A stretch of DNA of 64,000 nucleotides from Heterotrichella gracilis (taxonomy: Eukaryota > Sar > Xanthophyceae > Tribonematales > Xanthonemataceae). The stretch spans positions 1 through 64,000 of the forward strand of contig JAULBX010026941.1 of the NCBI GenBank assembly GCA_032358255.1, written 5' to 3'. Numbering within the stretch: the stretch's first letter is position 1; each line of letters starts with the position of its first letter. A program made the translations under genes and the position numbers. Below are positions 13,101-26,000 of this stretch, one piece after another. Below the pieces are notes generated by a model. That model had not been told where the DNA came from and did no database searches. It saw only the letters and a list, made by a program, of their open reading frames with translations.

Positions 13101-16100
13101 CTGGCCACCCTGCAGCAACATATCTGTTTTCAGTACCCAAGATACATAGTTACTTCTGGTACAAATTACATTTCCATAACAACAGAAATATTCCACATGT
13201 ATGATTTAGTAATTGCTGTTATACAAAGCCATTATCGGCTATCCTGCGCATAAACTCCAATTGACAACACAGGCTGCCCACTATGCAAGACTGAACGCTC
13301 ATCTGGCTGTATGATTATAATTCAAATGCATGTAACTGACTAACCCTGCAGCGGTGTCAGATGCCTCTGCAACACAGGTCTGATTTGACTGACCTGGCCG
13401 GGAAGTCCCCAAACGAGTTCTTTGGGCCCTGCATCTGCTTCATTGCGCTGGCGGGGGCATCAAAGCAGCGCTCCCTCAGCCCAGGGGTTTGCACTTGGTA
13501 GATGGGCTTGGCGTCGTCCAAACCCTGCGCACACTACCAGAACATGTGACACACGGACATTGCAATCGCGCAGTATCAAAACATGCACAGGATGTGAATA
13601 GAAACTGCTGATCTGGCTGCTGGAACACACGGAGGTAATTAAACTTCAATGCCAATATTAAGAAATAATCCAAGCCGCGCACCATTTCACTGTGGTGGAA
13701 CAAGTTACAGGAGGACATCATCCTGCTAAACTAACCAAAACATTAGCACCAATGCACCCCTCGGTGCCGCCCCATCCCCTCACCCCGCCACCCACCTTGA
13801 GCAGGAAGCAGCCCAGCATCTTGAGGTGCAGCACCTCGCTGTCTGTGGGGGTGCGCGGGGGCTCATCGGAGGGAGTCAGCTCAAGCCCAGACTCGCGCGA
13901 CCAGCTGGCGCTGCGCGCGGTCTGCGGCACACCATGGGAGCCCTCCATCAGCACCTGGCCGGGCTGCGCCAGGGCCGCAACCCGCGCGGCCAGGTTGGGC
14001 AGAGCGCCGAAGTAGTCCGCTCGCCCTGCGCAGGGGCGCGGGGAACATGCACAGTATGTTCTCCGTTTTAACCACCACACCATGACAAACTTGCTGCTGT
14101 CAAAAGCGGTATCGATTAGCTTTTCATATCTCTCCACGAGCACCTGCGCCAGCGCGCCAAAGTGGTCTGCTCGCCTTGCGGGGGCGCAAGGGAACACGCA
14201 AGTGCAGGTCGAGGATATTCCCAGACTTTAACCACCACACCCTGTCAGCGGCTGCGTTTCTTCAATAAGGTGTGATTGAATCGAGGCTGGCAATGCCTTC
14301 CAGTGTAGCTGCAACTGAAAGAGAGCAGGGAAGGGTGCTGACCTGTGTTGAGCGGCTTGCGGTTGCCCACCATGCCAAACGCCATGCCCATGCGCACCCG
14401 TAGGCCCCGCCAGATGACGCTGCCATTTGTGCCCCGCTCCGTTCTGCACTCGCTCAGGCGCAGCAGCTCCTCAGGCCAGGGCACATCCAGCAGCGCATGC
14501 TGCACAGCCACAGCCCAGCGCAGGGCGTCCTCCAGCCTCCTGCACGAGTAAGAATAAATGATAACGAAACCCGCCACGGCTCAGAAAACGCATAGACATA
14601 GCTTCCTGAATAGCCCAGCTAGCCAGCATGCTTAAAACCATCATCAACCTCAAACCCTAGAGTTTGGACGTCAGGTAAGCTCCCACGGCCAGGTTTGGAA
14701 AATTCGACACTATCACAAGGTATGAAGATATAGGAACAACGTAATTAATGTGCAATTACCTGAAGGCCAGCGTGAATTTGCCTGGCTCCGGCTCCTTGCA
14801 CTCATAGCCCTCATACAGCCTGGTCAGTGAGCGCACCACCTGCACGCACTGCAGCATGGCCTGGTGGAACACAGGCGCCAGGCTGCTGGGCCGCTCCCCC
14901 GCCACCGCCTGCTCGCCCTGCTCCTCAGACACAACCTCCTTGGGCTTGGACACCTGGCGCAAGGTACAGCAGGGATGAGCACGTGAAAAGAAGAAGGAAT
15001 CAATAAGGTTAAAAATGATAGACGGAGACAGCAAAGAACTGAGTGAACGCAAGTGCAATAAAAATAGATATAGAACAAATATGAGCAGCAGATATTCACG
15101 CTACCTGGTTTTAGACCAAGGTTCTTGCAAAGAAAGCGACTTAGGCAATGCGGAGGGCGGTACCCTCAGGGCAAGCATAAAATCCAACCCTAAACCCTAA
15201 CGACTTTTGCCCTGGAACCCTTGCATGCGCGCACCTTGATGAACACAATGGCCACCGGGTTCTCGGGATCAGGCGAGTCCCTGTATCCCGGGGACAGCTG
15301 CCGCATGGTGCGCAGCTTGGGGAAGGTGCGCCGCCCCAGCACAGCGGGGGTCACCTCCATCAGCAGCAGCGGCGCGGAGTACTCTGTGGTGAGCTCGTGG
15401 ATGCCCAGGCTCAGGACCTGCGGCAATAGGAGGAGTGTCCTTAACCTGTGTTGGAAGTTTTGCAATGTAGTTGTTTTTTGTGCAATGTTGGGGGATTGGC
15501 TGGAGAACTGAGTTGAATTGGATTGGGGTATATAAATAGCTATGCAAGACACTCAGTCTTCACCTTGAGGATGCATAGGCTCAGAGCCAGCAGGGTGTGG
15601 AATTCACGTTTGCCCAGTCCAGATTGTCTCATCCACTTCTAGGGCGAAAATGACACAAATGGCTTAACCCTAAACCCTAATGGCGCACCTGCGACTGCCC
15701 CGGTAGCTGGTCCTGCACCGCAGCCCAGGCGGACTCCGACAGCACCACCTCCCCCCCATGCACCACCATGCACAGCACCCAGGTCATCTGCTCCCCGTGG
15801 CCCGAGAACTTGCAGGCGTTGGGCCGGGGAGGGATGGGGGCCAGCTTGCGCCTGCACAGGATTTCCAAGTATTGGAAAAAACGGTAAAAACAATAAAGCA
15901 AAACTTAATTTCTGCCTCTGATCTTAACATTTAAAAGTTTCAAAAAAGAAGTAAAAAAGTTTTGACTGTTTCCCTTTAGCCAGAGGTGGGGTACAGCGAG
16001 CGCATGCGCAAACCAGGCCAGTATTTGGCAGCAGGGAGTCAATGCCAAGTACAAATGCTTGGAGGTGCTTACGTGAAGTCCATGGTCTCGTGCACAGCCA

Positions 16101-19100
16101 TGGCCACCCGCGGGCCCTTGAACAGCAGCCGCTCATCCGCGCCAAACTCGGTTGGGCCAGACACCTCGGCAGCCTCCGCGGGCCACACCGATGCCATCAA
16201 GGCCAGCTGGGCGGCGTGTGCAAAGCGCAGCGCCTCCAGCGTGGTGCTGAAGGCCAAGCGCACGTGGCCCTGTGCGGGACAGCAGGCAGGCCATTTAATG
16301 CAGTTCCACTCCAAGTCCAACTCAATTCCAATGTCAGCATTCATTTTATTTCAATAAAATCTCCGATTGCATTCGAGTTCACTTCTCATTTACTTCCATT
16401 CCTGCCTCATGGATCAGCCCACAGTTGCAGAACATAGGACACATAGAAGCGGCATGACACTGTGTCTATGTTGCACCTAGTAGGAGGAGCATGCAGGATG
16501 ACAGGCGCCGCAGCCACCGCAAAGCATGCAGGGGGGGCGCTCACTCACCGCCACGTCATCTATAAAGTAGATGAAGCCCCCAAACTGCATGGCAATGGCG
16601 CCCATCACCTGCTGCAGCTTCCTGCCCACCGCGTGATGCAGCTGCTTGCCGGGGCAGTCCTCCAGGGCCACTCGGCATGCCACAAACGCGAGGGTGCCCT
16701 GTGTTGGCAAACCAACTTGCTTAATCACTCGTTATCCATCACAGTGTCGCATTGCCAACACTGATACTGGTGGCTGAATGGGAACTGGAGCCTCAAGTTA
16801 GATCACCCAACTCGCCCTCCATAGAAGCTTCCAAGCCAAATTCTGCTACATTCTTGTGTTCAAATTAGCTGAAATTACTTTGGCAAAAACCCCAGTCTTA
16901 TCTTGGTGGGTAATGACATCGACAATGCTTTCCTCCCACCTTTTCTGGCAGTGGCTCGGGGGGCGGCATGATGAGGACACCCCTGCCAGGTTGGGTGGCC
17001 TTGTTTGTTAATCGGGGCGGGGGGAAGCTGCGCCACAGAGGCTTTCCCAGCTGATGTGTGACCTGCACACCACAAGCGATGATGGATATTGAGTATGAAC
17101 TGTGAATTTCAATGCAAGGATGAGGATGCTACGCCACGTGCATGGACCTGCTATCGTATAAGAGACGCAGACGATGAGACTATCCTCAACAATGACACCT
17201 GAAAGCACGCTATATAATAACAAATAACCTCACCTGCTGAAAGTGTTTTACACCAAAAATAATCAAAATAAACCCTGCAGCTGCTATCATTCAACTTGGC
17301 ACGCATGTGACAACCCTCAGGCACCAAGACCACCCATTGGACCACCAACCACACACTCCTCCCCAGGACTCGCCTGATAGATCCACATCGCGTTGGGCCA
17401 CGCCTGCAGCTTGAACAAGCCCAGGTCCTCAACCACCGGGAAGTTTGCCTGGGGCATCCTGTCCCGCAGCTCCAGCACAGCTGTGTCGGAGATCAGCACC
17501 TGGCCCCCGTGCGCTGCATCCGCCAGTTCATGCGCAATCATGTAGCCTGGCCCGGTGAACACCCTGTGCTTGGTCAGCATGTGCAGCCTGCGTGCACCAG
17601 AATGCGTCAGTGGTGTTTGTATATGAAATAAATACGTAAACTTAGATTTTCTATAAAGGGTAACTTTTTTATTATTCGAAAATGAAAATTTAAATTCTAT
17701 TTACAACTAATGGGATAGGCAGGGGCCCTTCCCATGCAGCTGTCGGTAGAAGCTCCACTGCGCCTCGTTGGCTCAGCAGTCCAGTGTGGCAGATCCTTTC
17801 TTAGATGATTGCTTACCAAACCAATATCGGGAGCAACGCTCCCGCGGCAAAACACCCGTGCCATTGTTAGGATGTACATTTTGGTATATAGTTATCATTC
17901 AATGGTTGATGACTAAGTCACCCTTTATGCAGGTGTCCATGCCAAGCACCCACCTGTGCGCCACTGTCCCCTGTGTAGCCCAGTGCACCCCCATCCGCAC
18001 CCTTGGTCCAGCAAACATGAGCTCCCCCATGGGGCCATGCTGCTCCTTGCAGGCCGGCATGCGCAACACGTGCCGGGTCCACTTTGTCTCAAGTAACCTT
18101 CACAGAAAATGAGGTACATGAACAGGTGGAGGTACATTGAAAGGTAGGAGGTACATTACAAAGAATGGGTGGCTGTACATTACAAAGAATCTCCAACGGT
18201 GTTGAATAAGAATAGGTGGAGATACGTTAAAAAGAAGGTCCAGGAACAGGTGGAGGTACATTACAAAGAATCTCCAATGGTGGTGAATACGTTGCAATGC
18301 CGGCAACACAATACCCACAGCGCAGATTGATGCACGATGCAAGCACCATGCACCACAGCCATGCTGCCAAGTGGGTTGCATACCGGTACTGGGTCTCCAT
18401 GCAAAACATGATGGCCTTGGTCATGTCCACAAAAGCGATGTGGAACGCATCCCCTTCAGTGTTGATCTCGTAGCCTTCAAACTTCATAATTCCTTCCCTG
18501 ATGACCTGCGGCAGCGAGACCCAGACATAAGCATGACCTCGATATGTTGCAAAGCAACTGCATGAGAAATTTGAACCACAGCAAGCCAGTCATTGAGCAT
18601 CCCACACTGTGCCGCTGTCAACCCAAAGAAAAATATAAAAATGTGGGATTCACACAAGTAGGTGCAACCACCCACTGCCACATACCGAGTCATGGACAGC
18701 CTGAATCTGCTTGAATGCTTCAGGATTGACGCTGGCTTGTGCGGTTGAGCTCTCCAGATCAGTGATGACGAATGCGACTTCTAAGGCGTTCTTGAACTCC
18801 TCCTGCTCCTGCCTGTTGTGGTCTGGTTGTGTGTTCACCACATTGTACAGCAGGGTCTTCAAGGCTTTGACTTGCAGCCTGTATTGGGCCCGCTCGACAA
18901 ACTTCGCATCCCACCTGTGAAGGACAGGCACATTTATTGATGCCATGCGAGGCTGAATGCACAATGGCGCCACAATCCTTGCCCTACGGTGCTGGCATCA
19001 CTGGTTAGCACTGCTGACTGCTGAAGGTATAGCAAGTACCTGCGCTTGATGAAGTAGCCAGCAATGGCAGCCAGCAGGACCAACGCCACAGAAGATGCCA

Positions 19101-21387
19101 GCACTATTCCTATGATGACTGGCGCCGACAGACCACTGGAAGCCAGAGCAATGGTCACAGGTGATGAGTCGTCATCTCCCCACAAGCCAGCTGCATTTTG
19201 CGCATACACCCGCACAAAGTACTGCTCCCCTCTGTCCAGCTTAAGGCCTGCACAAACATCAACTACATGGGTGCTGCCAACTGCTGCATTCTTGGGAAAT
19301 CGCAGGTACATAGCCATCAAGACTAGTTTTTTATTCGTTTGTTACATGCATGCCAGCAAAACAGCCAGATTAGCAGTATTTCTTGCACATGCAGCGCCAA
19401 GAAGTTGATACTCATGTACCCCTAGCATGAAGGGATATGCTGTCCGCCCACCTGTCACAATGGCTTGCCGATCTTTCCCACAGGGGGTTGGAGGATCTGT
19501 CACATTCTTCCAGTAGTATCCACTCAGGCCGCTGATCTTCACAAACTGCATCACCTGATATGCATACTGCTTCACACCAGTGGATGGATCAACAAAAGGA
19601 TCCCAGGAGGCCCTGCATGACACAAACGGCAGGTATTGGCTAAATGAGTACGGTAATCACCTCTCATTTCACAATTGTTTTGTGCACGATTGATGCACAA
19701 ATAGAGACACCATATTGCATGGACACAAACGTAATGTTTACAGGATCATCTCATAGCAGGGAACTTTGCAACCACTGTTCAAAGAGTGATCCATGCAACC
19801 CCTACATGATGGTGTCTGTGCTCTCTTGATCAGCTTCCGCTGCCTGGAATGTGTAGGTCATGTAGATGGAGCTGTTGGCTGGCAAGAATGGTGGCGTTGA
19901 ATCAACCTGCAGTCCGCATTAGATGCATCAAGACAAGCACATTTGATTAATCATGCATGCCGTATACTCGATGCCATGTCATGCAATTCAACATGCAAAT
20001 GACCAAATCAAGCACATGACATCCATCATACTGCGCCACACAACCCACACTGACTCTTGCGTTGCCAATGAACTGGGCCCAGGTACTCACAATGAACCCC
20101 TGGCTGGTGATGGTAGTGGCACGCTCGATGCCTGCTTCATTCCTGCCTTGCACAGTGACAAAGTACTCCTGCCCATCAAGGAGTGCCAACCGCTTGCTCT
20201 CCGAGATCACGGTGTACACATCCACGTCGACGTTGGTTCCATTAGGCAACGCGATTGTGACTGACTGCGTGTTGTTATCGTTAGGGATGAAGGGCTGATA
20301 TGGGTAGATGTCCAGGCCACCAGGGGATGTCCCCAAGCCCCAGGAGTATCGAATCACAAACTCAAAAGCTGGAAATGACTGCCTCAATAGCTGCACTGGG
20401 CCGGTAAGGTTGAGCTCAAAGTTGGTGAAGTTGAACACCATGTACTTGATCTGCGTCCAATACGGCGGCACCATAACCCTGCAGTGGTGCGGGGACCACT
20501 TTCAGAATGGTATGCCAATATCGTAATGAAGAGTTTATAATGAAAGGACTCTGCAGGGTACAGGGCAAGGGGAACTGGACCAACACAAGCAGTAGAAGGT
20601 GCACACTGTACCTGCAGCCTTGCTCTTCAAGGCATATGGGAGGCTGTATGTTGCAGAAGCCCCCTGTCTCGGCTGAGTCCAGAGTGTTGATGAGGGAAGT
20701 GTTGGTCACATCCCACACGCGGCTCCTGAGGCACTGGGGAACGATATCGCACAGCAGCAGGTTGTCTTCGATGCGCAGCGTGGATGTGACTGTGCTGTTG
20801 CACCATGAGGCTGGCAGTGGCCCAGTGAAGTTGTTGCTGTCCAGGAAGACGTCTGTGACCAGTGGCAGGCGCCCCACCCACGCTGGCAGGCTGCCTGACA
20901 GCCAGTTGTCTGTCAGTACAAGCTGCTGGAGCTTGGTCAAGCTGCCAAGCTCGTCTGGAAGGGAGCCGCGCAGGTTGTATCCCACCAGCTGTAGGTTCTG
21001 CAGCTCTGTTAGGTTCCCAAACTCGGCTGGTATGGTCCCGTTCAGGTCACCAGGCACGGGCGGCTTCAGGTTGTTGTTAAAGGTGACCTGAAGTACCCTC
21101 TGATAGGGTGTTGCCCCCAGTGCGCTGCACGTTGCTGGAGCCAGTGCGGGGAACACTATGGAGCAGTTGCACGAGACACCCGCCCAGGAGTCCGTGCAAG
21201 GGTCTGTGCTGGGCTGCCAAGAGGCCAGTAGCGGGTTGACTCCATCTGGGAAGCTGTTTGCAGCCTTGAAGGCCAACAGAGCATCCTTGTCTGAAGGCAG
21301 AGTGACCAGGCCCCCTGGAGTAAAGCTGGCCACAATAAACGCTACCAGCAGGGCCTGGCCAGCCCTTCTGTAACCAATGCGCGCCAT
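10143..21387 (-). CDS. receptor-like class III adenylate/guanylate cyclase (LRR - FN3 - TM - three cyclase homology domains)
   Basis: Twenty-five exons: 21387-20612, 20478-20091, 19906-19806, 19612-19452, 19247-19040, 18914-18686, 18505-18384, 18097-17954, 17587-17374, 17062-16940, 16698-16549, 16269-16073, 15851-15689, 15638-15564, 15417-15235, 14953-14760, 14539-14343, 14025-13796, 13524-13394, 13109-12945, 12607-12348, 12044-11888, 11488-11338, 11004-10817, 10599-10143. All phases close on one frame of about 1787 residues. Order: signal peptide (~1-28); plant-type LRR cap and LRRs (~31-210); FN3-like repeats (YFVTVQGRNEAG, YFVRVYAQNAAG); transmembrane helix (~515-540); cyclase domain 1 (~590-800) with Asp597 in FVITDLESST and Asp640 in NTEGDAF; degenerate domain 2 (~823-992); domain 3 (~1018-1285) with YECKEPEPG and GRADYFGALPNLAARV; a basic, Ser-rich tail (RRSRRRRSK). 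It probably makes cyclic nucleotide inside the cell in response to an outside ligand. Lys rather than Glu at the substrate position of domain 3 favours cAMP, which is an inference. Confidence 0.92.
14086..14250 (-). pseudogene. decayed duplicate of cyclase exon 18 inside intron 17
   Basis: Between exons 17 and 18, about 14086-14250 repeats the exon 18 start and its upstream intron (true copy about 13950-14085). Shared words include CGCCAAAGTGGTCTGCTCGCC versus CGCCGAAGTAGTCCGCTCGCC and TTTAACCACCACACC. The decayed copy lacks a usable acceptor AG and has lost the NLAARV stretch that contains the transition-state residues. Confidence 0.7.
18112..18296. repeat. intronic minisatellite in cyclase intron 7
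   Basis: Irregular repeats built from AGGTGGAGGTACATTACAAAGAAT, followed in some copies by CTCCAAxGGTGxTGAATA. Four to five degenerate units fill most of the intron between exons 7 and 8. Confidence 0.75.
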
Positions 21388-23097
21388 CAAGCTTGTTGCA
21401 ATTGTACACAAGGTGCATAGTGTGCCATCAACTTGGTGGACATGGGTGCTTCTGAGGCGACAGTGGGATAAGAACGTTTAGACTAGGTGGGCAGCGCCCA
21501 AATTCATACAGTGATGCTCCATGGAATCACTGTCAGCCACAGTCAACATGCAGGTACATAGTGGCTGACATTCAAGGGGCACTGCGAACAAAGTTGGGAC
21601 ACGAGCTCAACAGCTGTCAACACTTGCCAAGGACCCCACACGCATGCTGCAAGTTGAATGCTGCAAAGGAGGGATGTCACGGGACAAGAAGGGGAACCTA
21701 TGCGCTGTCGAGGTTGCTGCAAAAGCCCTCTATCAGCACCTCACCAGCCTCTCCCTCACCCTCTTTGCAAAACGTCTCGCAGTGAATCTTTGTACCCCTG
21801 TGCAAAGTGGAGTCATTTATGCAGATTTATGTCCCAAATAATGGTCCTCGTGAATTTGTACCCGTCTCATCCCCGTTTTACCTCGTCTGCACTTTTGCAC
21901 AGAGTCCTCGTGTCCCACAAAGCATAAGGCAAGCAAGCCCGTCCATCTTCTATCTACCTCTGACATTCTCTGCAAACGCCAGCCACTGGCATGAATTTGC
22001 TGAGCACCCACATTTTAACACCTCTCCCTCACGCTCCCTTCGGAACCGGGTGTTCTTGTCCTTTCACCGAATAACTGGGGAACAAAACCCAGACCAAACA
22101 AGTTAAGCAACCGTTTTTCGCGAGAAGGATCAGGTGTTCCCTCCAGCTGCTGGTGGTTTGTAGTTTGATGCTGCACTTGCTGTTTGGAGGCCACCAGCAA
22201 CTGTTGCACTGCCCTGCACACGGAGGGGGTAGGAAGGCGTGGGAGCTGCTCATATGAAGGTGCGTAGCTTGCTCCTGTAGTGCTGCCTGGCTGGTGAAGT
22301 GTGTGCGTTTTGTGCAGTATACCACTCGTAGGTTACAAACCCACTTTTTCTATCTTGTAGTACACGCAACGCAGACGGATTAGGGGGTGTTGGGATTCCA
22401 CCTCACCTGGTACCAAACTTTGGCGGTTGTTGGCTCGACGCTATTGATTCCGCCGTATCCAAGACACCTTGCACGTTCCTGCTCTGGTCTGCTGGAGTGT
22501 GCCAGCTATGTTGCGTTTAGCCTTGGAGCTGGGTTGGTTGTTTCGTTCAGGCGAAGTTCTCGTTTTATTCGTGATTTTTCCTCTGATGGTGGCAAGCACT
22601 TGCTTCGTCCGTGGGGTTACTTTCTTTATCCTGCTGTCTTCTGGCACCATCTTGGTGCATTCGTTGGTTTATATGCCACAGATCCCAGGCTCGTTGGCGT
22701 GTTCTGGTGTGGTGGCCTGCGGGGTAGATAGCTCCCATGGCTGTGAACTTGCTTACAAACACCGTCACCTTGCACTACAGTTGGAGGTATCACTTTGCTG
22801 CATTGTTTCACAACTATTACAGTGCTATAGTTGTCTTGCTTCAAGAGCGTTTGGCAGTGTTGCACTTGCTCTGAACATGCCTTGCATTTGGTGCGGAGCA
22901 CACTGTTGATTGGGGTGCAGCATCAGTGACTGTGCAGAGCCAGTGGGGATGCACGCATCACTGCCACACATACTCTGTCCTCAACACGGAAGCACCGCCT
23001 CACATATTCCAGTCTCATGCCCTAAGCAAAAGTCCTCACTGCAGCTGCTCCTGCTGCCACAGGGAGGGGTGGCCTTGTGATACCTGTTTGTCTGCTC
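21388..23097. promoter_or_regulatory. divergent intergenic region cyclase / Tudor-like gene
   Basis: This 1.7-kb gap separates the cyclase start (minus) from the start of the plus-strand gene at 23098. It carries both promoters and 5' UTRs. Open frames such as 22387-22731 lack any family signature and overlap equally long frames on the other strand. No named element was identified. Confidence 0.5.
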
Positions 23098-26000
23098 ATG
23101 GTGACTACAGAACCACCACAAGCACGCAAACAGCGGACCACTGAGTCTATTCGCACTGTGCCACGGTACGCAGATGGCGCCGAGTCTCGTATCAGACACC
23201 GGAACGCAGGCTCAGGTGAGGGCCTTGTGTTTTTGGGACCTTTGGTTATCTGCACCCATTCCAAGTTCCACGCTGAGCTTGCCTCACGCATGGCAGGTGG
23301 AGTAGTGAAACCCAGCAACGGGAAAGCTGGGACGCTCCCAGTCCCCAAAGATGACGAAGAGCTTGCACGCTTGCTGCATGAGGCATTGAACGGTGGGAAC
23401 TCCCCCACAGTTATGACCAGGCGCAGGCAGCGAAAAGCACCTGATTTCTTCACCCCTCAGGTAAGCCTAGGGCAGTGAGGGTGCACCATGGGTGCAGGGT
23501 GCAGCATGGGTGCATGAAGGCGTGGCATAAGTTGGTCTTCTCTGTCAGAGCTGAGCTTGAGCACAGGTTGCACCTTCTGTGTTACAGGTGGGCGGGTACC
23601 AAGCGTACCACTGCACCCAGTTTGCGCAGTCTGAGCCGGACACTGTAGGGTCGGACGGGGAGCAGGAGGATCCTAAAGCTCACAGTTCCAGCAGCTCTGA
23701 CGCAGAGGAAGGAGGAAGGCAGGGTGGCGAATCAGCGGACAGGCAAGCAGCGACAGAAACAGCGACAGACACAATGCAACCTAGGATGAACTGGCAAGAC
23801 CACTATCAGCGCAAAGCATCGCTGCGCGGGTATCATGAGGAAGGATATGAGGAGGATCGGTAGGTTATGAGGCAGCATTTTGGATCATATTTGCATGTCA
23901 GCATGCAGCTACCTCAGGGCGACGCAATCAGATACAGATACATCATTTATGTGGGCACCAATGATTATATTATTGCATGCAGGGAGAAACCCGTCACAGC
24001 TGTGTCCAACAGCCGGCGCACTGGAAGCCGCGAACTTGCGGCTCTTGGCGCCCATGCAGGTAAGTGGCGGCAGCGCATGGCTTGTTGATTTTTGCATTGC
24101 CTTGATGCGAACATGCTTTGCCAGGTTGTGATGGCATTTTGTATCCAGCCACACACAGGGTGCACTTCCAGTCAGCATGCCATCATGTTGCACCCAACCA
24201 CCGCCATCCTCCTCCAGGTATCGCCACCACTCCGCGCAGCAGCTCGGCACCGCGACCTGGCAGCAGCAGGCCTGCCAGTGAAGGAGATGACCATGCACAT
24301 GCAGCGGAGGCCGGGGGGGAGAGCGGATCAGAAAGCGAAATTGATGTGCGGGAGCTGCAGTCTCGGGATGATGAACCAAAGGTCAAGGTGGAGAAGACCG
24401 TAGAGGCAAAGGTGGGCTAGGCGTTAATAACTGCAATTTCAGCAGGGCATGTGAATCACCAAACATTCACGTGGCACGGCTGATGTTGTTGGTGTATTCT
24501 ACAGGTACCAGATGCACCTGCACCATCAACCACTGGTTCTGGGTCGCAGCACGAGAAGAACAAGGATGATGTGAGCCACCATGCAGCCCCAGTCAAAAGG
24601 ATGACGGGCAAGATCCCCAAACTGCCCATGGTTCGGCACAACAAGAAGTGGTATCGAGCGCGGCTTCTCAAAGACACACCAACCCGGGTGCTGATTGGTG
24701 CGCACCCCATGGAGCACGCCGTTTTCTACCATACCTGCATGACTTTGAAGGATAGTTGCCCAGCCATTGCACCGCACCACGCTGGATGTGCCTGCATTAT
24801 CATTTATCATTATCATTAGTGCATATGCCCCATGTTGATCATCCACTGCCGCCTTGCTGCAGAGTTTGCTGGGTTTGAGGAGGAAAGCACACCAATCTGG
24901 CTCCCAAGGGATTCGGACCGCGTGTGGCGTGGGTCATACAAGGGCAAGGACTGGCGGCACCTGGTGCGTACAGTACACCCCCTGCATTCACACACAATGG
25001 AGGCTCGCCAGAGCTGCATGGGGTGCATGTCATGTGGGCGCATGTTATCCACATTGTGTGCTCACTAGCATCTACATGTCATGATGGAACCTGGGGGTCA
25101 GGCTTAAAGGCTTGATACCTGTGAGGGTGCATCTGAGAGGATGCGCCGCTTGAATGGTATCTGCGCACATGCATTCCAGCAATGCAGCCAAAATCAGGAT
25201 GTCCAATCGTGCACACGTAGCGCCAAGCGGTTTCATGCTGGCACTGCCAGTTGTTGATCTTGCGCGATTTAAGGATCTGCTGGGTTGGCATCACGACCCC
25301 TCACTCTCATGCACCCCACAGGGTGATGGGGCCTGGGAGCCCAAGGTGTCCCAGGGCGGCAGGAAGGCCAAGAGCTCCACCTCGCGCAAGGGCAAGCGCA
25401 GCGGGCGCAAGGGCGGCAGCGGGCGGTCCAGTGGCGACAACAGTGAGCACGAGGATGACAGCGGCAGCGAGGAGGAGGACCACAGGGAGGCAGACAAGCA
25501 CAAGGCCACGTCGCGAGAAGGTATTATGACGTTGCATCAGGAATGTTGATACAATAATAAAGGCACTGGTGGTCAATCTGTCAAATCCGCGGTGCTGGGA
25601 GACTGCGCTGATCCTGTAGGGTCTGGCGTTCCTGAGTAGGCATGGCTTGTATGCGTTGGGTACATTCGCTGCCAATGCATCATAGAAGGTTATAGCTTTG
25701 CAGGTGTCGTAAGGACATTGGTCTGCTTGCTTGACTGCATCTTCATATTATATCCTTTAAAAATGTATATGCGCACAGTTGCCATCAAATCTGAGGAAGT
25801 TCATGAGTCTGACGCGGAGGACCAGGATGCCAAAAAGGCTCACCGGGGCGCGGCTGCCGCACCTGCTGGGCGCAGGAAGACAAGGGGGGCTGCACGCGAT
25901 GTGAATGATACAGAGATGGTGGAGGCAGCTGCAGAGGATGCCAAAGCAGCCGCGCATGCTCCGGCAATCAAGGAGGTCAGCATTGATGCATGCATGTGCC

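Noticed and set aside
22387-22909. Hydrophobic plus-strand frames that could be a membrane protein
   Set aside because: Equally long frames occur on the other strand and no conserved motif or splice pattern supports them; likely 5' flank of the gene at 23098.
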